Part shown: positions 11,401 through 23,444 of the stretch, piece by piece
Layout of the letters: each line of letters begins with the position of its first letter
Position numbering within the stretch: position 1 is the first letter of the stretch
Assembly: GCF_037975245.1 (NCBI RefSeq)
Contig: NC_092562.1
Span: 1,465,001-1,529,000, forward strand
Length of the DNA: 64,000 nucleotides
Direction of reading: 5' to 3'
Origin: Apostichopus japonicus
Lineage: Eukaryota > Echinodermata > Holothuroidea > Aspidochirotida > Stichopodidae
Program-made: the position numbers and the translations under genes
Notes under the pieces: model-generated
The model's input: only the letters and a program-made list of their open reading frames with translations
The model's database searches: none
Told to the model about the DNA's origin: nothing

Positions 11401-12457
11401 CTAATAATAAAAAAATAAACAGAAATGAGACAATAAAGAGAGAATGAGAAACGAAAGAACATACATGTTACAGCGAAATGTATAGCATGGAGAAACAAGC
11501 TCGACTCATATATTTACTCAGCCTTATGAGACGGAGAGACCTGTGATTACTCCTTGACCCTCCAACACCTCCCGAAACAGCTAAAAAAGTTGGGGGGTTT
11601 TTTTGTTGCAGTTTTTCATCCGAATCACACAGAGATTACAGTAACTACTGTAAATCTTAAAGTAATTTGTACCACTGTAAAAACTGGATTGTGCTGATAA
11701 ATCTGATTAATCGATAACATGTGCTATTAGGTCCCAACAACTGGATTTGTTGGAATAACACATATCTTCAGTTCTTATTGTAATCCTAACAGTACATGCT
11801 ACCGATTTATAGCACGATCCGGTTTTACTTTGGTATAAAACTTTAAGATTTACAGCAGTATAACTGTGTTCTCTGTGTTGTATCGGGTGAATATTTAGAC
11901 GACATCATAACAAAATCACGTAAGTGTCGGATGTCAAGTTTTTTTCAATTGTTGACCCACAATATAGGCCTCGGCGGTTAAAGTAGGCAATAGGCCTATA
12001 CTGTTACTGACATTTTGGCAAGATTAAGGTGACGTTAGAAATATCATCCCTGTGTCGACATTTCCAAATACCACCTCTTACCCATCAATGTAACCAAATA
12101 TGATATGATATGATATATTTTTTACGGGGGAAAAGCACTGGCAGCTAAGACACAGGTGCTACTCTGTAAAATTTACTTATGTGATAGTATACACAACAAG
12201 GTCCAGTTCCTATTATGAGCAGTACCACTGCTCCAACACTGGAACACAAAGAACCTGGAATAAGCAAAGGATGTCTCCGAAGATGTCGACTGAACATCAT
12301 TATTGCTAAACAACTGTATCAAACGTCGTAACTTACAGATTTCATGAAAAAAAAATTCAAAAAACTGTTACAAATATGAACCATTTTGCATCGGCATCGG
12401 AACCGAAATTCAATTGCCTCTTAATGAAAGACTTCCTAACCCTCTCAACAATTCAAA

Positions 12458-12869
12458 GACGTCTATGGCAAGCCATGTTTTACAAACACTGCATAATATA
12501 TCCGCGTATTAATTGGAATATATACGCGTATATATTATTAGCCAATCACATGGCTTAAATATATCCGCGTATTAATTCGAATATATACACGTATTAATTC
12601 GAATATATAAACGTATTAATTCGAATATATACACGTATTAAATAAAATACATGTGGGGATTAAATCCAATATATGCACGGATTAATCAGAATATACACGA
12701 AAAAACATTTCCGCTCTTGCTGTGTACATTTACCAACGATAAATGTTTTGGCGGGCTCGTGAGATCGCTTAAAAAAGCGAAACTTTACACATGTACAACA
12801 CATGTATATTCGAATTAATACGCGGATATATTATACGGTGTTTGTCCTACATGGCTTGCCATAGACGTC
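12458..12869. mobile_element. MITE with about 65-bp terminal inverted repeats
   Basis: The left end (GACGTCTATGGCAAGCCATG at 12458) and the right end are near-exact inverted copies over about 60-65 bp, including ATATATCCGCGTATTAATT. The interior left half carries about four tandem 22-24 bp units of TATTAATTCGAATATA. No coding potential. The palindrome GACGTC at both tips makes the duplication ambiguous; I see no clear TSD longer than 3-5 bp. Confidence 0.7.
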
Positions 12870-13780
12870 AAATAGTAAGATGGCTCACTACCAAGTTCAA
12901 TGACCGAAGTGTTACCTGTAACACACCTATGACTTGCAATGAATAATCTTAAACTAAAATGATATATTATCGTGACCATATCTCTCATCTCTCTAATGAC
13001 AAGGATAATTTGCTCCAAGTTTCACCAACGTTTATCATACACAGTATACGGAAACATTGGACAATTTTCAAACACAACAAACTGTACTTGCTACTTATAT
13101 AGATAACCCTCTTTTTGTGTGTATTTGTGTACTTTTTGTGTAATTGTTCATTCCAAATTCAATGAATTTTATTTTACAACTTTTATCTATAGTACCCTGG
13201 ACAAAACTTGGTTATTGCACAGGGCCGCTATATACTTTCGCCAAGGAAAGTGCAAACAAAACAGTGGATGAGTGCATGGAATTCGGACACCTGTGATGTA
13301 GACTCCGCGCAGCATAGGGTGCATTTTTTGAGTACGTATGTGGATAGGCGGGGGGGGGGGGGATTACCGGTACATCATATGGGTGCAGGCGGACATCCCG
13401 GGGTTTTATTTGCCGGTGAACAAATATTTGGGCTGACATTTACTCTTCAGATGGTAAAAGTCTTTCTCTGAAGTACCAGAGTTTGTTAAGTCCAGAAAAA
13501 TGCGACAAATGGACGTTATAGTATAAATAAGGCGCCATTTGCATACGGCTCTATTCATTGGCAAGCATAGCACAACTGCACGCAACAATGGCGTCGCCGT
13601 AAGTGAAGTCACTCTACCTGCAGTATGGATTTTTTCATAAAATAGCTTCGTATTTATTCAAGCATTGGCGGAAATGTGGTGATTGACAATGTTGGCTGTT
13701 TCATTACCATGTCCCTGTTTCGTTTACGTAGGCGGCTTTTCATAGGTGCCAAATGTGTCCCCACCCTGTCATATCAGTGG

Positions 13781-13784
<4 letters not shown>

Positions 13785-13833
<49 letters not shown>

Positions 13834-13837
13834 ATAA

Positions 13838-13920
<83 letters not shown>
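13785..13920. repeat. (TA)n microsatellite
   Basis: TA tract with one TAAATAAATA and one ATGTA interruption, in an intron of the Ig/FN3 gene. Reading frames over it are artefacts. Confidence 0.95.
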
Positions 13921-13924
<4 letters not shown>

Positions 13925-14822
13925 TGTATACAGATATATATGTAACAGATGGTTTGGTTTTCCAGGTGTTTGGTTTTGGCAAAATATTAACCCGCGCATT
14001 TATTGAAAGGTCTATTTTGGTTCACCATTATGATTGCTCCAGTTAATATCTCGAAAATATAGAACACATCTATGCTGACACTATACACACACGAAAAGGC
14101 GTGTAGGCAGCTAAGCAAATTTACAACAAACATAAGGTGCGTTTATATTTATGATATTCTCAAATTAGGACATTTCCAGTAAAGTTCATTTGGTAAGCTT
14201 TGTCACATGTTCCAAGGTAGAAACATGACAATAAACCATAATAGAGACAAAAATTAGTTTGATATGTTATAGCATGTCTTCCAGCTGAAGCTTTTGAAAC
14301 CAGGGGAACAGGTATTAAAACTTGACTGGTACTTTAATTGTTTCTTTAAGCGTGGAATATAACGTACCAAGAACCAAACCCTTCTGTCTGATGAATAGAC
14401 TAAAGACAGATCAGGTCGTAGTCATATATTTCTACGCGTGCGCATACGACATTCTATAGTAACGCATATAACTTATCATTATACCAAGGAAATCATGTTA
14501 TTTCATTTTCTTCCCAATCATTTCGTCTGAATTTATAATTCCTACGATTCATTTGAATCTTGTAATGGTTTTGTAATGGTTTTGGTGTTGTAAACCTTGT
14601 AATGGTTTTGGTAGTGGGACGGGTTTGGTGCTGCACCCCCCCCCCCCCATCCAACATTTTCGGTATAATCCGTGTTCGAAAAATGTATAATCCGGAGCAA
14701 GAATAAAGGATTGCCACATCGCTTAAAGCTCGCATTGCACGGCCCCCTTTGTAATCCTCTTCCACGGGCCCCATTCCGGGATCGAAAATGCACTGATAGA
14801 ATGATATATTTAGTATACTTGC

Positions 14823-15116
14823 CCCCTTCAAGAGTTGTGCCCTGGACTAACTGACTGTAGTCTCCGAATCTCTCAGAGCCCACAGCACCGACTCTGAACC
14901 AGTAAGTGGTACACGACTGGAGACCGATAATTTTGCTGGAGATTTTGTTGTCGAGGATCCTGGCTCTGTGAATTAAGACATTGCTACTACTGTACAATTC
15001 TCCTTGGTATCGGCGGACCACGGTGTTCCTACTACCGCATGGAATTGGAATCCAAGAGAAGCGAAGGAAATCAAAACTTCTTTTTTGGAGAGTCACATTC
15101 GTTGGGGAAGGTGGCT
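14823..15116 (-). CDS. FN3-3, type B, with a GC 5' splice site (Ig/FN3 gene)
   Basis: Acceptor CCTCACATTTCAG before 15116. The domain reads EPPSPTNVTLQKRSFDFLRF, SWIPIP, CGSRNTVVRRYQGEL, IIGLQSCTTYWFRVGAVGSE, RFGDYSQLVQGTTLEG. Its type B CG...Y spacing and second cysteine match FN3-5. To end in phase 1 like its neighbours it must splice at GGGG|GCAAGTAT, a GC donor with an otherwise ideal GCAAGT; 294 nt, phase 1-1. The nearest GT alternative, 5 nt on, would break the frame of the next exon. Confidence 0.85.
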
Positions 15117-16070
15117 CTGAAATGTGAGGAAAAACTAATCAACAAGAACCAAAAAAGGTAGTTGAAAATCGACTCGAAGTCAGGATTTCCCGGCCAGTGT
15201 TTTTTTTTTCTCGAAAAATCTCAAATAACATCATCATTTTTAAATTTTTTTTTTGGTTTAGAGAACTTGGAAGTGTGACGATTTACGTTCCGTTGTACAA
15301 TACTAACTTTGGTGCTCTGATAACTTTTGACATTCTTCTCGTAAGAATATTGCTCAATATTTAGTTGGAAAAATGCATCAATGAATTAAAAATAATTTAA
15401 AAGGTATGCTGTAATGGCTCCAAATATGCTAGATATTCAAATATGGTCACCTTTGGTCATTATTCTTAAACTGTTTTTATTACAACCTTCGAGGAAATTT
15501 TCCTCACTGTGACATTCAGTCGTCTCGTGTGTTCCTTAAAAATGTCTGAGAAAAATTTCTAATTTATTTTCCTTTGTTTTGCACTTTGTGTGTGTGTTTG
15601 AAGTTTATTATCATATTGTTTATTATTTATTATGATATTATGATATTATTTCAGTTTATCATCAGTTTATTATATTTTTATTTATTTATTATATTTTATT
15701 TATCATATTTATTCAGTTTATTATATCAGTTTATTATCATATTATCATGAAATTTATGATCATAAATACATAAGAAGCTTGTAAACTTCATAAATACGTA
15801 TGTGATAATTCATACAGACTGATCGTTATAGCTGATCAACAGCTTAATATCCCTGCTGAAATATCGATCAGTTTAAAAGATATACGCTGAGTTTCATGAT
15901 ATGATATGTATAATAGGAAATTTGAACGTCGATCTATAGAAGATTAATATGCCAAACCATTTAGGAACCACTGGTGTCATAACTGACCCTTTATTGTAGA
16001 TCATAGCCGTTGTCCAGTGAAATATGGATATAATATTTAATAAAAACAAACATGACCTGCATAGACCTAC
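15117..16070 (-). other. Intron
   Basis: TTTATTAT-rich, with degenerate TTTATTATATCAG-like repeats at about 15605-15750. No exon seen. Confidence 0.6.
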
Positions 16071-16385
16071 CTCCTTCTGGTGTTTCGTACCTCATCTCTG
16101 AATAATTACCCTCCCCTGTCTCTGTAAAGGCTCGAACAAAGAATTTGTAAGTTGAAAATAGATGCAAGTGTTTGATCTTAAACTGTGTCCCTGTTGAATT
16201 GCCAGCGACAGTGATTTCCTGCTCACGTGGAGGGATGGTTCGGCAGCCATCTTGTTGCAGTAAGGAGTATGCGACTTCGTAGTAAAGAGCCTCGCAGTAG
16301 ACGGATGGGGATGACGCCCATGTGAGGATAATGTGTAATGGATGGAATTTAGTGGTATCAGCTGAGAGACGTCCGACTACCAGAT
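16071..16385 (-). CDS. FN3-2, type A (Ig/FN3 gene)
   Basis: Acceptor TTATTCTCTCAG before 16385, donor AGGAG|GTAGGT after 16071; 315 nt, phase 1-1. FN3 strands: DLVVGRLSADTTKFHPLHII, LTWASSPSV, YCEALYYEVAYSLLQQDGC (type A cysteines 17 apart), FKIKHLHLFSTYKFFVRAFT, ETGEGNYSEMRYETPEG. It is more diverged than FN3-4 and FN3-6 but keeps their cysteine spacing. First A domain of the A-B series. Confidence 0.86.
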
Positions 16386-17683
16386 CTGAGAGAATAAACA
16401 TTAAACCTCTCATTATTCTGTCTGTGTTGTTGTTTTATGTGTGTATGTGTGTGGTATTTACCAGTTTAAAGGGTGAGAGATATTAAAGTGTTTGGTGGCA
16501 CAGAATTACGTAGCTATACATTAATTTAGTTCATTAGAACGAAACACTGACTGTACTCTTTGATTGATAAGTTACGTTATTATGTGATTCCAGGTACTAA
16601 GCCTGATTGTGTAAAATTTAATGAACTATCATAATGATGGAAAAAAACCTGCTAAACATGTTATAGTCGTCAAAACGATGAGAAACTTTTCAATGCTCTT
16701 TTTCAATCATTTCTTGAGCATTTTATCATCGCATCAATGGTTTTCGTCATTTTGTGACAAATCAAATCTGTACTGAGCTTGTCTCTTAAAGACACACATT
16801 GACCAAGAAGACCACTTGTCACTAACGTTTGTTACAATCAAGCGACATTTCTGTGTGATTCACTTCAGAGTCAATTTGAAGGATTGGATTGGATGATTTT
16901 AGTTCTGAGTGTGCAATTCGCAATTGATGTATTGACCAAGCCCGTTTATCTTCCCAAGAACTGCTTTTACTGTAACAGTATAGGGCGGACTGTTTAATTC
17001 TCTGCCCCCCCCCCTCATGTCTACATTATACATGTATAACTGAGGGATCTATAGAGCTGATGGTATTCTTCCATGTCGACTTTAATGACGGTGTGTCTGC
17101 TTGAATGTCTGGATCTTGGCCATGATTACGACAGATCCATGGTGCTATATGTGATTATGTGATCCTATCTGTAGTATTCTGTGAGTTGATCTTATTACCA
17201 TTCAGAATAATCTGATTGCGTGATCCTAGGATCCCATAATCAGATCTAGGATTACGCAATGAGTTCTAGGATCCCACCAGCAGACCTAGGACCACGCAAT
17301 AAGTTCTAGAATTACGCAATCAGATCTAGGATCCCACAATCACATGTAGGATTACGCAATCAGTTCTAGAATCACGCAATCAGATCTAGGATCCCACAAG
17401 CAGATATAGGATCCCACAATCAGATCTATGATCCCACAATCAGATCTAGGATCCCGCAATCAGTTCTAAAATCACGCAATCAGATATAGGATCCCACAAG
17501 CAGATCTAGGATCACGCAATCAGTTATAGGATTCAGTTCATGAGCAGAATTCACACTCTGAATTTACAGACAATAATATTTTCCGAAACAAACCCTGGCA
17601 AGTATAACAAAAAGTCAAAATGATAGAACCCCATGAAGCAATAACAACATCACAATTTGAAGGAGAAAACAATTGACTCGTAC
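16386..17683 (-). other. Intron between FN3-1 and FN3-2
   Basis: Contains the 20-bp minisatellite at 17215-17535 and a C-run at 17004-17013. Otherwise nothing recognised. Confidence 0.6.
17215..17535. repeat. 20-bp minisatellite (GATCTAGGATCCCACAATCA-like)
   Basis: About sixteen imperfect 20-bp units. Variants CACGCAATCAGTTCTAGAAT and CCCACAATCAGATCTAGGAT alternate in places, giving a partial 40-bp higher-order period. It ends about 150 bp from the FN3-1 donor. Confidence 0.85.
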
Positions 17684-17989
17684 CTGGACAAGTTGTTGAG
17701 AAGACGAGCATCGGGCTACCCTGTCCAATACCGTTACTACCGGTTCTCTGGCAGTACACGAACAGTTCGTAAGTTGTTCGAGGTCGAAGGTTGGTCAAAT
17801 TGAAGGTATTTACTGCCCGAATATGTCGTCTATACATCAACGTGGTACCTTCTACTCTGTATCGTACGATGTACTGCCGAATCGGTCCGTCACCTCGACC
17901 AGTAATATTATTCCATTCGTCCCACGTGATCAACGCACTGGTACTGCGAATGTCGGTAGCAATTGGTGGCTGATTTAGTGCAGGTTGTA
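17684..17989 (-). CDS. FN3-1 with RGD in the B-C region (Ig/FN3 gene)
   Basis: Acceptor TTTTCTTTCGAAG before 17989, donor CCAG|GTACGA after 17684; 306 nt, phase 1-1. Domain: QPALNQPPIATDIRSTSA, LITWDEWNN, ITGRGDGPIRQYIVRYR, FNLTNLRPRTTYELFVYCQR, TGSNGIGQGSPMLVFST. Conserved Trp, LRPRTTYELFV core and G-strand are all present. It lacks the type A or B cysteine pattern of the six domains after it. GRGD lies between strands B and C. Confidence 0.88.
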
Positions 17990-18559
17990 CTTCGAAAGAA
18001 AATTAAAAAGAAAAAAGGTACAATTAATTGTGAAATAAAATCACCCAGAGAGAGAAGAAGGGTAACAACTCGTTCCACCCCCAGTGCCCTCACATCAAGG
18101 TTATAACCGTATGATCACGGCTGTATTGCGTCAAGTGAGGTAAAACGAGTCCCAAGTCTTGGGTTATCGGTTGGTGGGCGATTTACTGTCTACCGAGTAT
18201 TTGACAAGAATCGATACCGCTAGACTACACATAATCTTATAACCAAAATTAGTGGGATATTTTGGTGAAAATAGTAGTCTTTTGAAAGACTTTGTTGCCA
18301 ATTTTCCGTGGAAGAAAAGCTGATATTTGTACGTACAAAGGACAGATTGAACATAAAAAACCGGGCTCATTATCATAGTGTCCCTATGGTAACAGCCCAC
18401 CCAGTCGTGCAAAGTAGAAATAAGACTATGCATTTTCCTGCAAATAATGTAGTGCGCGTGGAATGCTTGCAGTATTAGGAAGGACAACTATAATCAGGGA
18501 GTATAGTCATGTAGGTGCCTACAAAGTAAGGGCGCTTGTGAGGGCCGTGAAAGGCTCAG

Positions 18560-18587
<28 letters not shown>
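18560..18587. repeat. (TA)n microsatellite
   Basis: Short TA tract about 30 bp inside the donor of the Ig exon (18618-18617). Confidence 0.9.
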
Positions 18588-18591
<4 letters not shown>

Positions 18592-18618
18592 TATTTCAGA
18601 AGCAAGTTCTCGACTTAC

Positions 18619-18900
18619 CGAATGCGTGTAAAATTAGGCTTTTAGAAACTGTCGTATTGGCAAGATGGGCTGTACATTGAAATGATGACTCTTTCTGTGT
18701 CGGTGTGACCTCAAACATCTTCGTCAAAGTACGATTTGTTGGCTCAATTATCGAATTGATCAACGTAACATTGGTACGGTCCCCTGTAACAGCCAAAAGC
18801 GTACCAGTTGCATTTGTACCGTGAACAGTACATGATATCACTCCAACTGAGTTCAAGTTTGGTAATGACGTCACACTGAAATCGGTGATAGTCACAGTAG
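18619..18900 (-). CDS. Ig-like domain exon (Ig/FN3 gene)
   Basis: Acceptor GTTTTCAG before 18900, donor ATTCG|GTAAGT after 18619; 282 nt, phase 1-1. Residues ATVTITDFSVTSLPNL, SVGVISCTVHGTNATGTL, KESSFQCTAHLANTTVS, LILHAF look like an Ig-like fold: two cysteines about 52 residues apart (ISC...FQC) and the tail pattern of strands F-G. The central Trp is missing. Five sequons (NAT, NVT, NRT, NTT and a possible NDT-like site) fit an exposed ectodomain. It sits N-terminal of the FN3 series, as in many Ig/FN3 receptors. Confidence 0.75.
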
Positions 18901-19208
18901 CTGAAAACATAAGAAATAATGCATATTGATATTAATATCGTCATTAAAAACACTGGTTCTGTTGCTATGGTGACAACATTCACTCTGCTGTATTGTCAGA
19001 TGCAAACTCAAAATATCACCATATCTGAACATTAAAAACAGTAGTATCCTAATTATCTCTTCGCCAAATAAAAACTCTATGAGGATGAACGTTTAACCAA
19101 AAGATATGAAAACGTCCCAGCAAATTTGCTAAACAATCAAATTCAGCCACCCATTTATTCATTTAAATAACATCACATTTCCTCGCATCCTAATGTTGAC
19201 ATTTATCA
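18901..19208 (-). other. Intron sequence upstream of the Ig exon
   Basis: No exon or named repeat seen. It ends at the LINE insertion. Confidence 0.5.
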
Positions 19209-19746
19209 CTATAGGCTATACTGATACGCATATTGAAAGTATAGAACATCTGTTCTGGGAGTGTAGTGTGACATCCACCTTTATTTTAGGGGTTGAGGCT
19301 ATGTTATTAAATAAGCAATTCTTCTTCTCCAAGAAGGATATCCTTCTTGGTTTCGGTGTTGATGTAGCTCACCCATACAATTTTCTTATTTTATATATGA
19401 AGCATTTCATCTTTCAATGTAAATTGAATAAATGTATTCCTGTTGCAGAGGATTTCTTCTATAAATTTAAGTTTACAATAAGCGTAAAAAAGTACACACA
19501 ACATCGATATCGTAGTAAAAGTAAGGTTAACTTTATGCAGCTTAAACAAGCCTTTAGGACATGTGATTCTCTTTTCCATTAATCTCGTTCGATCAATTGT
19601 GCTGTTTATTAGAACAACTGTTATTTTGTTATGACGTTTATTTAATCTGAAGCATCTATAGTATGAAAATATGAAGTCTGTTAATTTGACTGAAGTTATC
19701 AATAAATGAAAAAAAAAAAAAAAAAAAAAACTATAGGCTATACTGA
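19209..19746 (+). mobile_element. 5'-truncated L1/Tx1-like LINE with 16-bp TSD and poly(A)
   Basis: The 16-mer CTATAGGCTATACTGA occurs at 19209-19224 and again at 19731-19746, right after a run of about 22 A. Between them is the 3' end of a LINE ORF2 (about 19225-19582) encoding the zinc-finger-like tail of a reverse transcriptase (ESIEHLFWECSVTSTF, then ILLGFGVD), a 3' UTR and AATAAATG before the poly(A). The frame is open to its stop, which suggests a fairly young insertion. Severe 5' truncation and TSD fit target-primed reverse transcription. Confidence 0.85.
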
Positions 19747-20403
19747 ACTAAAGTGGAGATATATATAAAGTGGTTAAAAAAATCACCGGCTTTATAGACA
19801 TCTGTTGTGTTTCCTTCATCACAAAGGGGTAGATTAAATCATTGTTTATGCCAGCTGTGTATGAGACAAATGCATTAAGGAGCCATCACTTAGTTTCTTC
19901 GGCATACCCATGGGACTTGTATGCATAAGTTAATTTATCCTCCAACCATTTCATCAGTTTGCAATACTTTCAATACATTCCATTAAGGTATATCTTTAAG
20001 TTACGTTTAAGAATGTTTTCTTGTTCTGTGTTCCATCTTTCCTTTTTAATTTGAGGAAAGAGGGGGCAGGCAAACTCGTACATTTTTTCAAGTCGTTTCT
20101 TCTTACTGATCAACTTTTGTGTGATTCCACCAGTATATTTCCCCACTAATAAACTAAACATTTAAATTGAATTTACAATATGTATTAATTCGATTGGATG
20201 TTGCCCATTTCTAGGTCGGACGGTCGAATATCAGAACACGAAGATAATAATGTCAGTGTGTTCGCTTTCTTCAAATAATTGAAATTCTCTATGTGTAAAT
20301 ACATTTTAAGTAAATTATTACACACACGCATTAATGATGAACAATAAAATCGCAAACATTATTACAGGTGTTTTCGGTTGACTCTCATTTCCCTGGTTCT
20401 GAC
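19747..20403. other. No gene seen
   Basis: Unremarkable AT-rich sequence within the putative first intron of the Ig/FN3 gene. Confidence 0.5.
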
Positions 20404-20417
20404 ACACATATATATGT

Positions 20418-20515
<98 letters not shown>

Positions 20516-20554
20516 GAAAACGTAATGAGTTGGAACATTTAGAACAGTGAAACA

Positions 20555-20613
<59 letters not shown>

Positions 20614-20740
20614 TAAATATATAAATAATATAAAAAATATATGTTATAAACTTCCAGCCTCCACAGGGATTCGAATCCGGGCCTCCGGTTTTATGTGCGG
20701 ACAACCTAACCAACTGGGGTATGGACACTGACTTACGTTA
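20404..20740 (-). mobile_element. tRNA-derived SINE with two (TA)n tracts
   Basis: On the minus strand the head at about 20735-20655 (CCCCAGTTGGTTAGG, B box GATTCGAATCC, then GGAGGCTGGAAG) is followed by (TA)n at 20607-20555, the body ATGTTCCAACTCATTACG and a second (TA)n at 20513-20404. Same family as 2022-2330; here TA repeats have expanded inside the body as well as at the tail. Confidence 0.75.
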
Positions 20741-22497
20741 GTAACTAAACAAGATCACATAAATACAGAAAGTAAGCCTCCACCTCGCATTTCCCTTCGA
20801 TTTTCCTCCTGATGTGGCAATATTTCATTAGTTGCAGTAACCATAAGAGTCCTGACAATTAATTTACGGCATACTTCATTAATTCATTTACGGCATTATA
20901 AAACCTCCATCGATATTACAAAGACCTTTGACACACCTCTGTGACTTTAATATTTAATTGCAATCCCGAGGGTATCCATGTGAGTAACTGAACAATATTC
21001 GTTCCATGTTTAATCATGTTGAAGTTCGGTGGACAATCTAATTTATCACAGGTAGCATGTTAACATATACATAAACCATACGGAAGATGCGGCTGGCTCA
21101 TCTGTCATATGTCAATATTTACCTCGTTAAGTATGTTAAACATAACGTCAAGTTACTCAAGTAAATGATTGCTTAGCTTATTGATTAATAGATGATTTTA
21201 ATAGAACTGGAAATACATACACACACACACACATTTAAATATATATATTTAATTATATATTTACATACGCTATATAAATTGTTGAACTATCTACTACAGC
21301 TGCGGATTCACCTTGACTACACTTGTTAAGGTCATACAACGGGAATTTTTCAAAAATTGTAACATTTAAACATTTTGGTTCAATCTTTGTTTCTACAAGT
21401 TATGGTCAGTCATTTCATGTTAGGTTCGAGTCGCGCCAGTAACTCGAATCATTGTGGGATGAGAGGGGTTTGGGAGGAACACACAAACCTATCCAAATAT
21501 ATTAAAATATCTCCTATATTGGAGAACAGATTAATGAGTTAACACCACTAAGGTTATACATATATTATTGTCCCATTGTCTACACTGTGGGTGATTGGGT
21601 AGACTTCAATAATTGTTTAATTGAAAATTGATTTCAAAGCAGGGGCAGATTTTGATGGATCAAAAATGAAAACTGTGCTATACGAGGAACTATATATCTT
21701 GCACACCACTGTGTAAAATGATCATACACCTAACTCCCAGAAGATTAACAAGACCTTATCATAGAGGTGAGTGTGTTTGTTGAAATAATGTTGTTCTAAT
21801 AGTAAATCTAATCTGTAATTTTATGGGGGGGGGGGGTGTTGAGGGGAATTTGGGGGAAAGGGGTGAGACCCCTACAAAAGTTTTGTGCGGTATTTGACGA
21901 TACCCTTCACTTGGGCCACATCCAAAAATCATGACGTATGTCTGTAAGTATAAACAGATGGAAAACAGACCTGTAGAGCTTTCTATTATGTTCTTCACAG
22001 TGAAATACCTCAATATTTTAAGCCTGTGTCATATACCGTGGGTTGAGTACAAAGGCTCTATTGACCTGAAGGATCAATTTGCCACCACTTAATTTTACAA
22101 ATGGTACTACATGTGTTAACATCTGATAACACTTGGAAGGGAAAGTGTCTTGAACTCACCGACTAGCCAACAACGTGTCCAAATTGGCTGCAGTAAATTT
22201 ACATAATTGTAAGTCTAACCTTTGGAACTCCAGATTATTTTGCTGACTTTTATTGTCATTTCAGTGCAATTGTAGTGCTATTGCTTGTTTAGGATGTATA
22301 AACATCAAATAATAGGCATTGACTATCATGCCGTACATTGCACTGAACACACCCGGTTTTTCGCATTTTATGCATATTCGTATCTGAACGGAGTTACCAA
22401 CTGAAAGAGCAATCTCCTATACATCACTTTGAAGAACTATGGAGGTTTTTGAGAAAAAAAGAAATGATTGTGGTTTTCATGCATTAACAGTTAACTT
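20741..22497. other. No gene seen
   Basis: Short CA run near 21222-21232 and a G-run at 21825-21837. No exon with convincing splice sites. Confidence 0.5.
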
Positions 22498-22542
22498 ACG
22501 ATGGAACGAAAGAAGGATATAAAGCACACAAAAAGTTCTCTC
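22498..22542 (-). CDS. Possible signal-peptide-like first exon
   Basis: A minus-strand ATG at 22542 opens MRELFVCFISFFRSI, a short charged then hydrophobic stretch like a signal peptide, followed by a strong donor ATC|GTAAGT. It ends in phase 0, which does not fit the phase-1 Ig exon downstream, so it would need another partner exon. Could be chance. Confidence 0.15.
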
Positions 22543-23430
22543 ATGTTTGGGAAATGCGACATAACTATACATTACAAATATCACCAAGACTCTGAATGAT
22601 GGCAGCTGACTGCGAAACAGGTTAAATAAAACAAGCGTAATTAGCTATCATTGTCATCAAATTGGTTTAATTAAAATTATGTTTGTGGTATATAGCAATG
22701 TATCATCCAAGCAAAAAATTGACAAAAGGTAAGCAAAGCATATAACGTAATTAATTTTTTTTGCAATCGTTGGTAGTAGTCGACACTAATAATTTGACTA
22801 AACATTTTTATTTTATTTTTTATTTCATTCAACTTTTGATTGTGCTCATGCTTACAACCCCTCTCTATTCGATACAGTAAAGGAGTTGAATAAAGCAAAT
22901 TCCAAATTCTGATCTACAAGTTTATCAATCTACACAAGGACTATAAATATAAGAATGTACATGGTCGAAACAGAGCTTTACAGTAAATACAAGATGCTCT
23001 TAAAAAAAGGATTAAACTATACACGTGATACAACCTGTAGAGTGAGATAAACTCGGCTGACGTGTGTTTCTATACATTGTTGAAAAATATTAACCAAAAA
23101 GATTTAGGTCTTCCTTGCCGATGACTCCAGAATATAGCATATTTCAATTACCAAACTGTTTAAGGATTTCAATGCAACTGAAATTTCAGATATGCTTACT
23201 TCATGGTGTTCCAAGCAAATTATATATTTAGTAATTTTTAAAAGAGGTCGAATTACAACATAGTCCAAAATCTGGTGATTTTGACATGGAATGATCCATG
23301 TAGCACATACTAAAAAAGATGAAACAGAATGCAAAAATGCATGGAGGTTTCGAGGACTTCTGTACACTAGATGTCTACTTGTTCACTAAAAGTAGCTCTT
23401 ATAATATAAATGGCATGATAAACACAGGTC
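22543..23430. other. No gene seen
   Basis: No recognisable exon, repeat or RNA gene. Confidence 0.5.
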
Positions 23431-23444
23431 AGTCTATACTGTAC

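Larger units (their letters stand above)
11401..14822 (-). other. 3.4-kb intron between FN3-3 and FN3-4
   Basis: Holds a long-TIR MITE (12458-12869), a G-run (13350-13362), (TA)n at 13785-13920, a GATAT run near 12100-12118 and a C-run at 14636-14649. No further exon was recognised. Confidence 0.6.
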
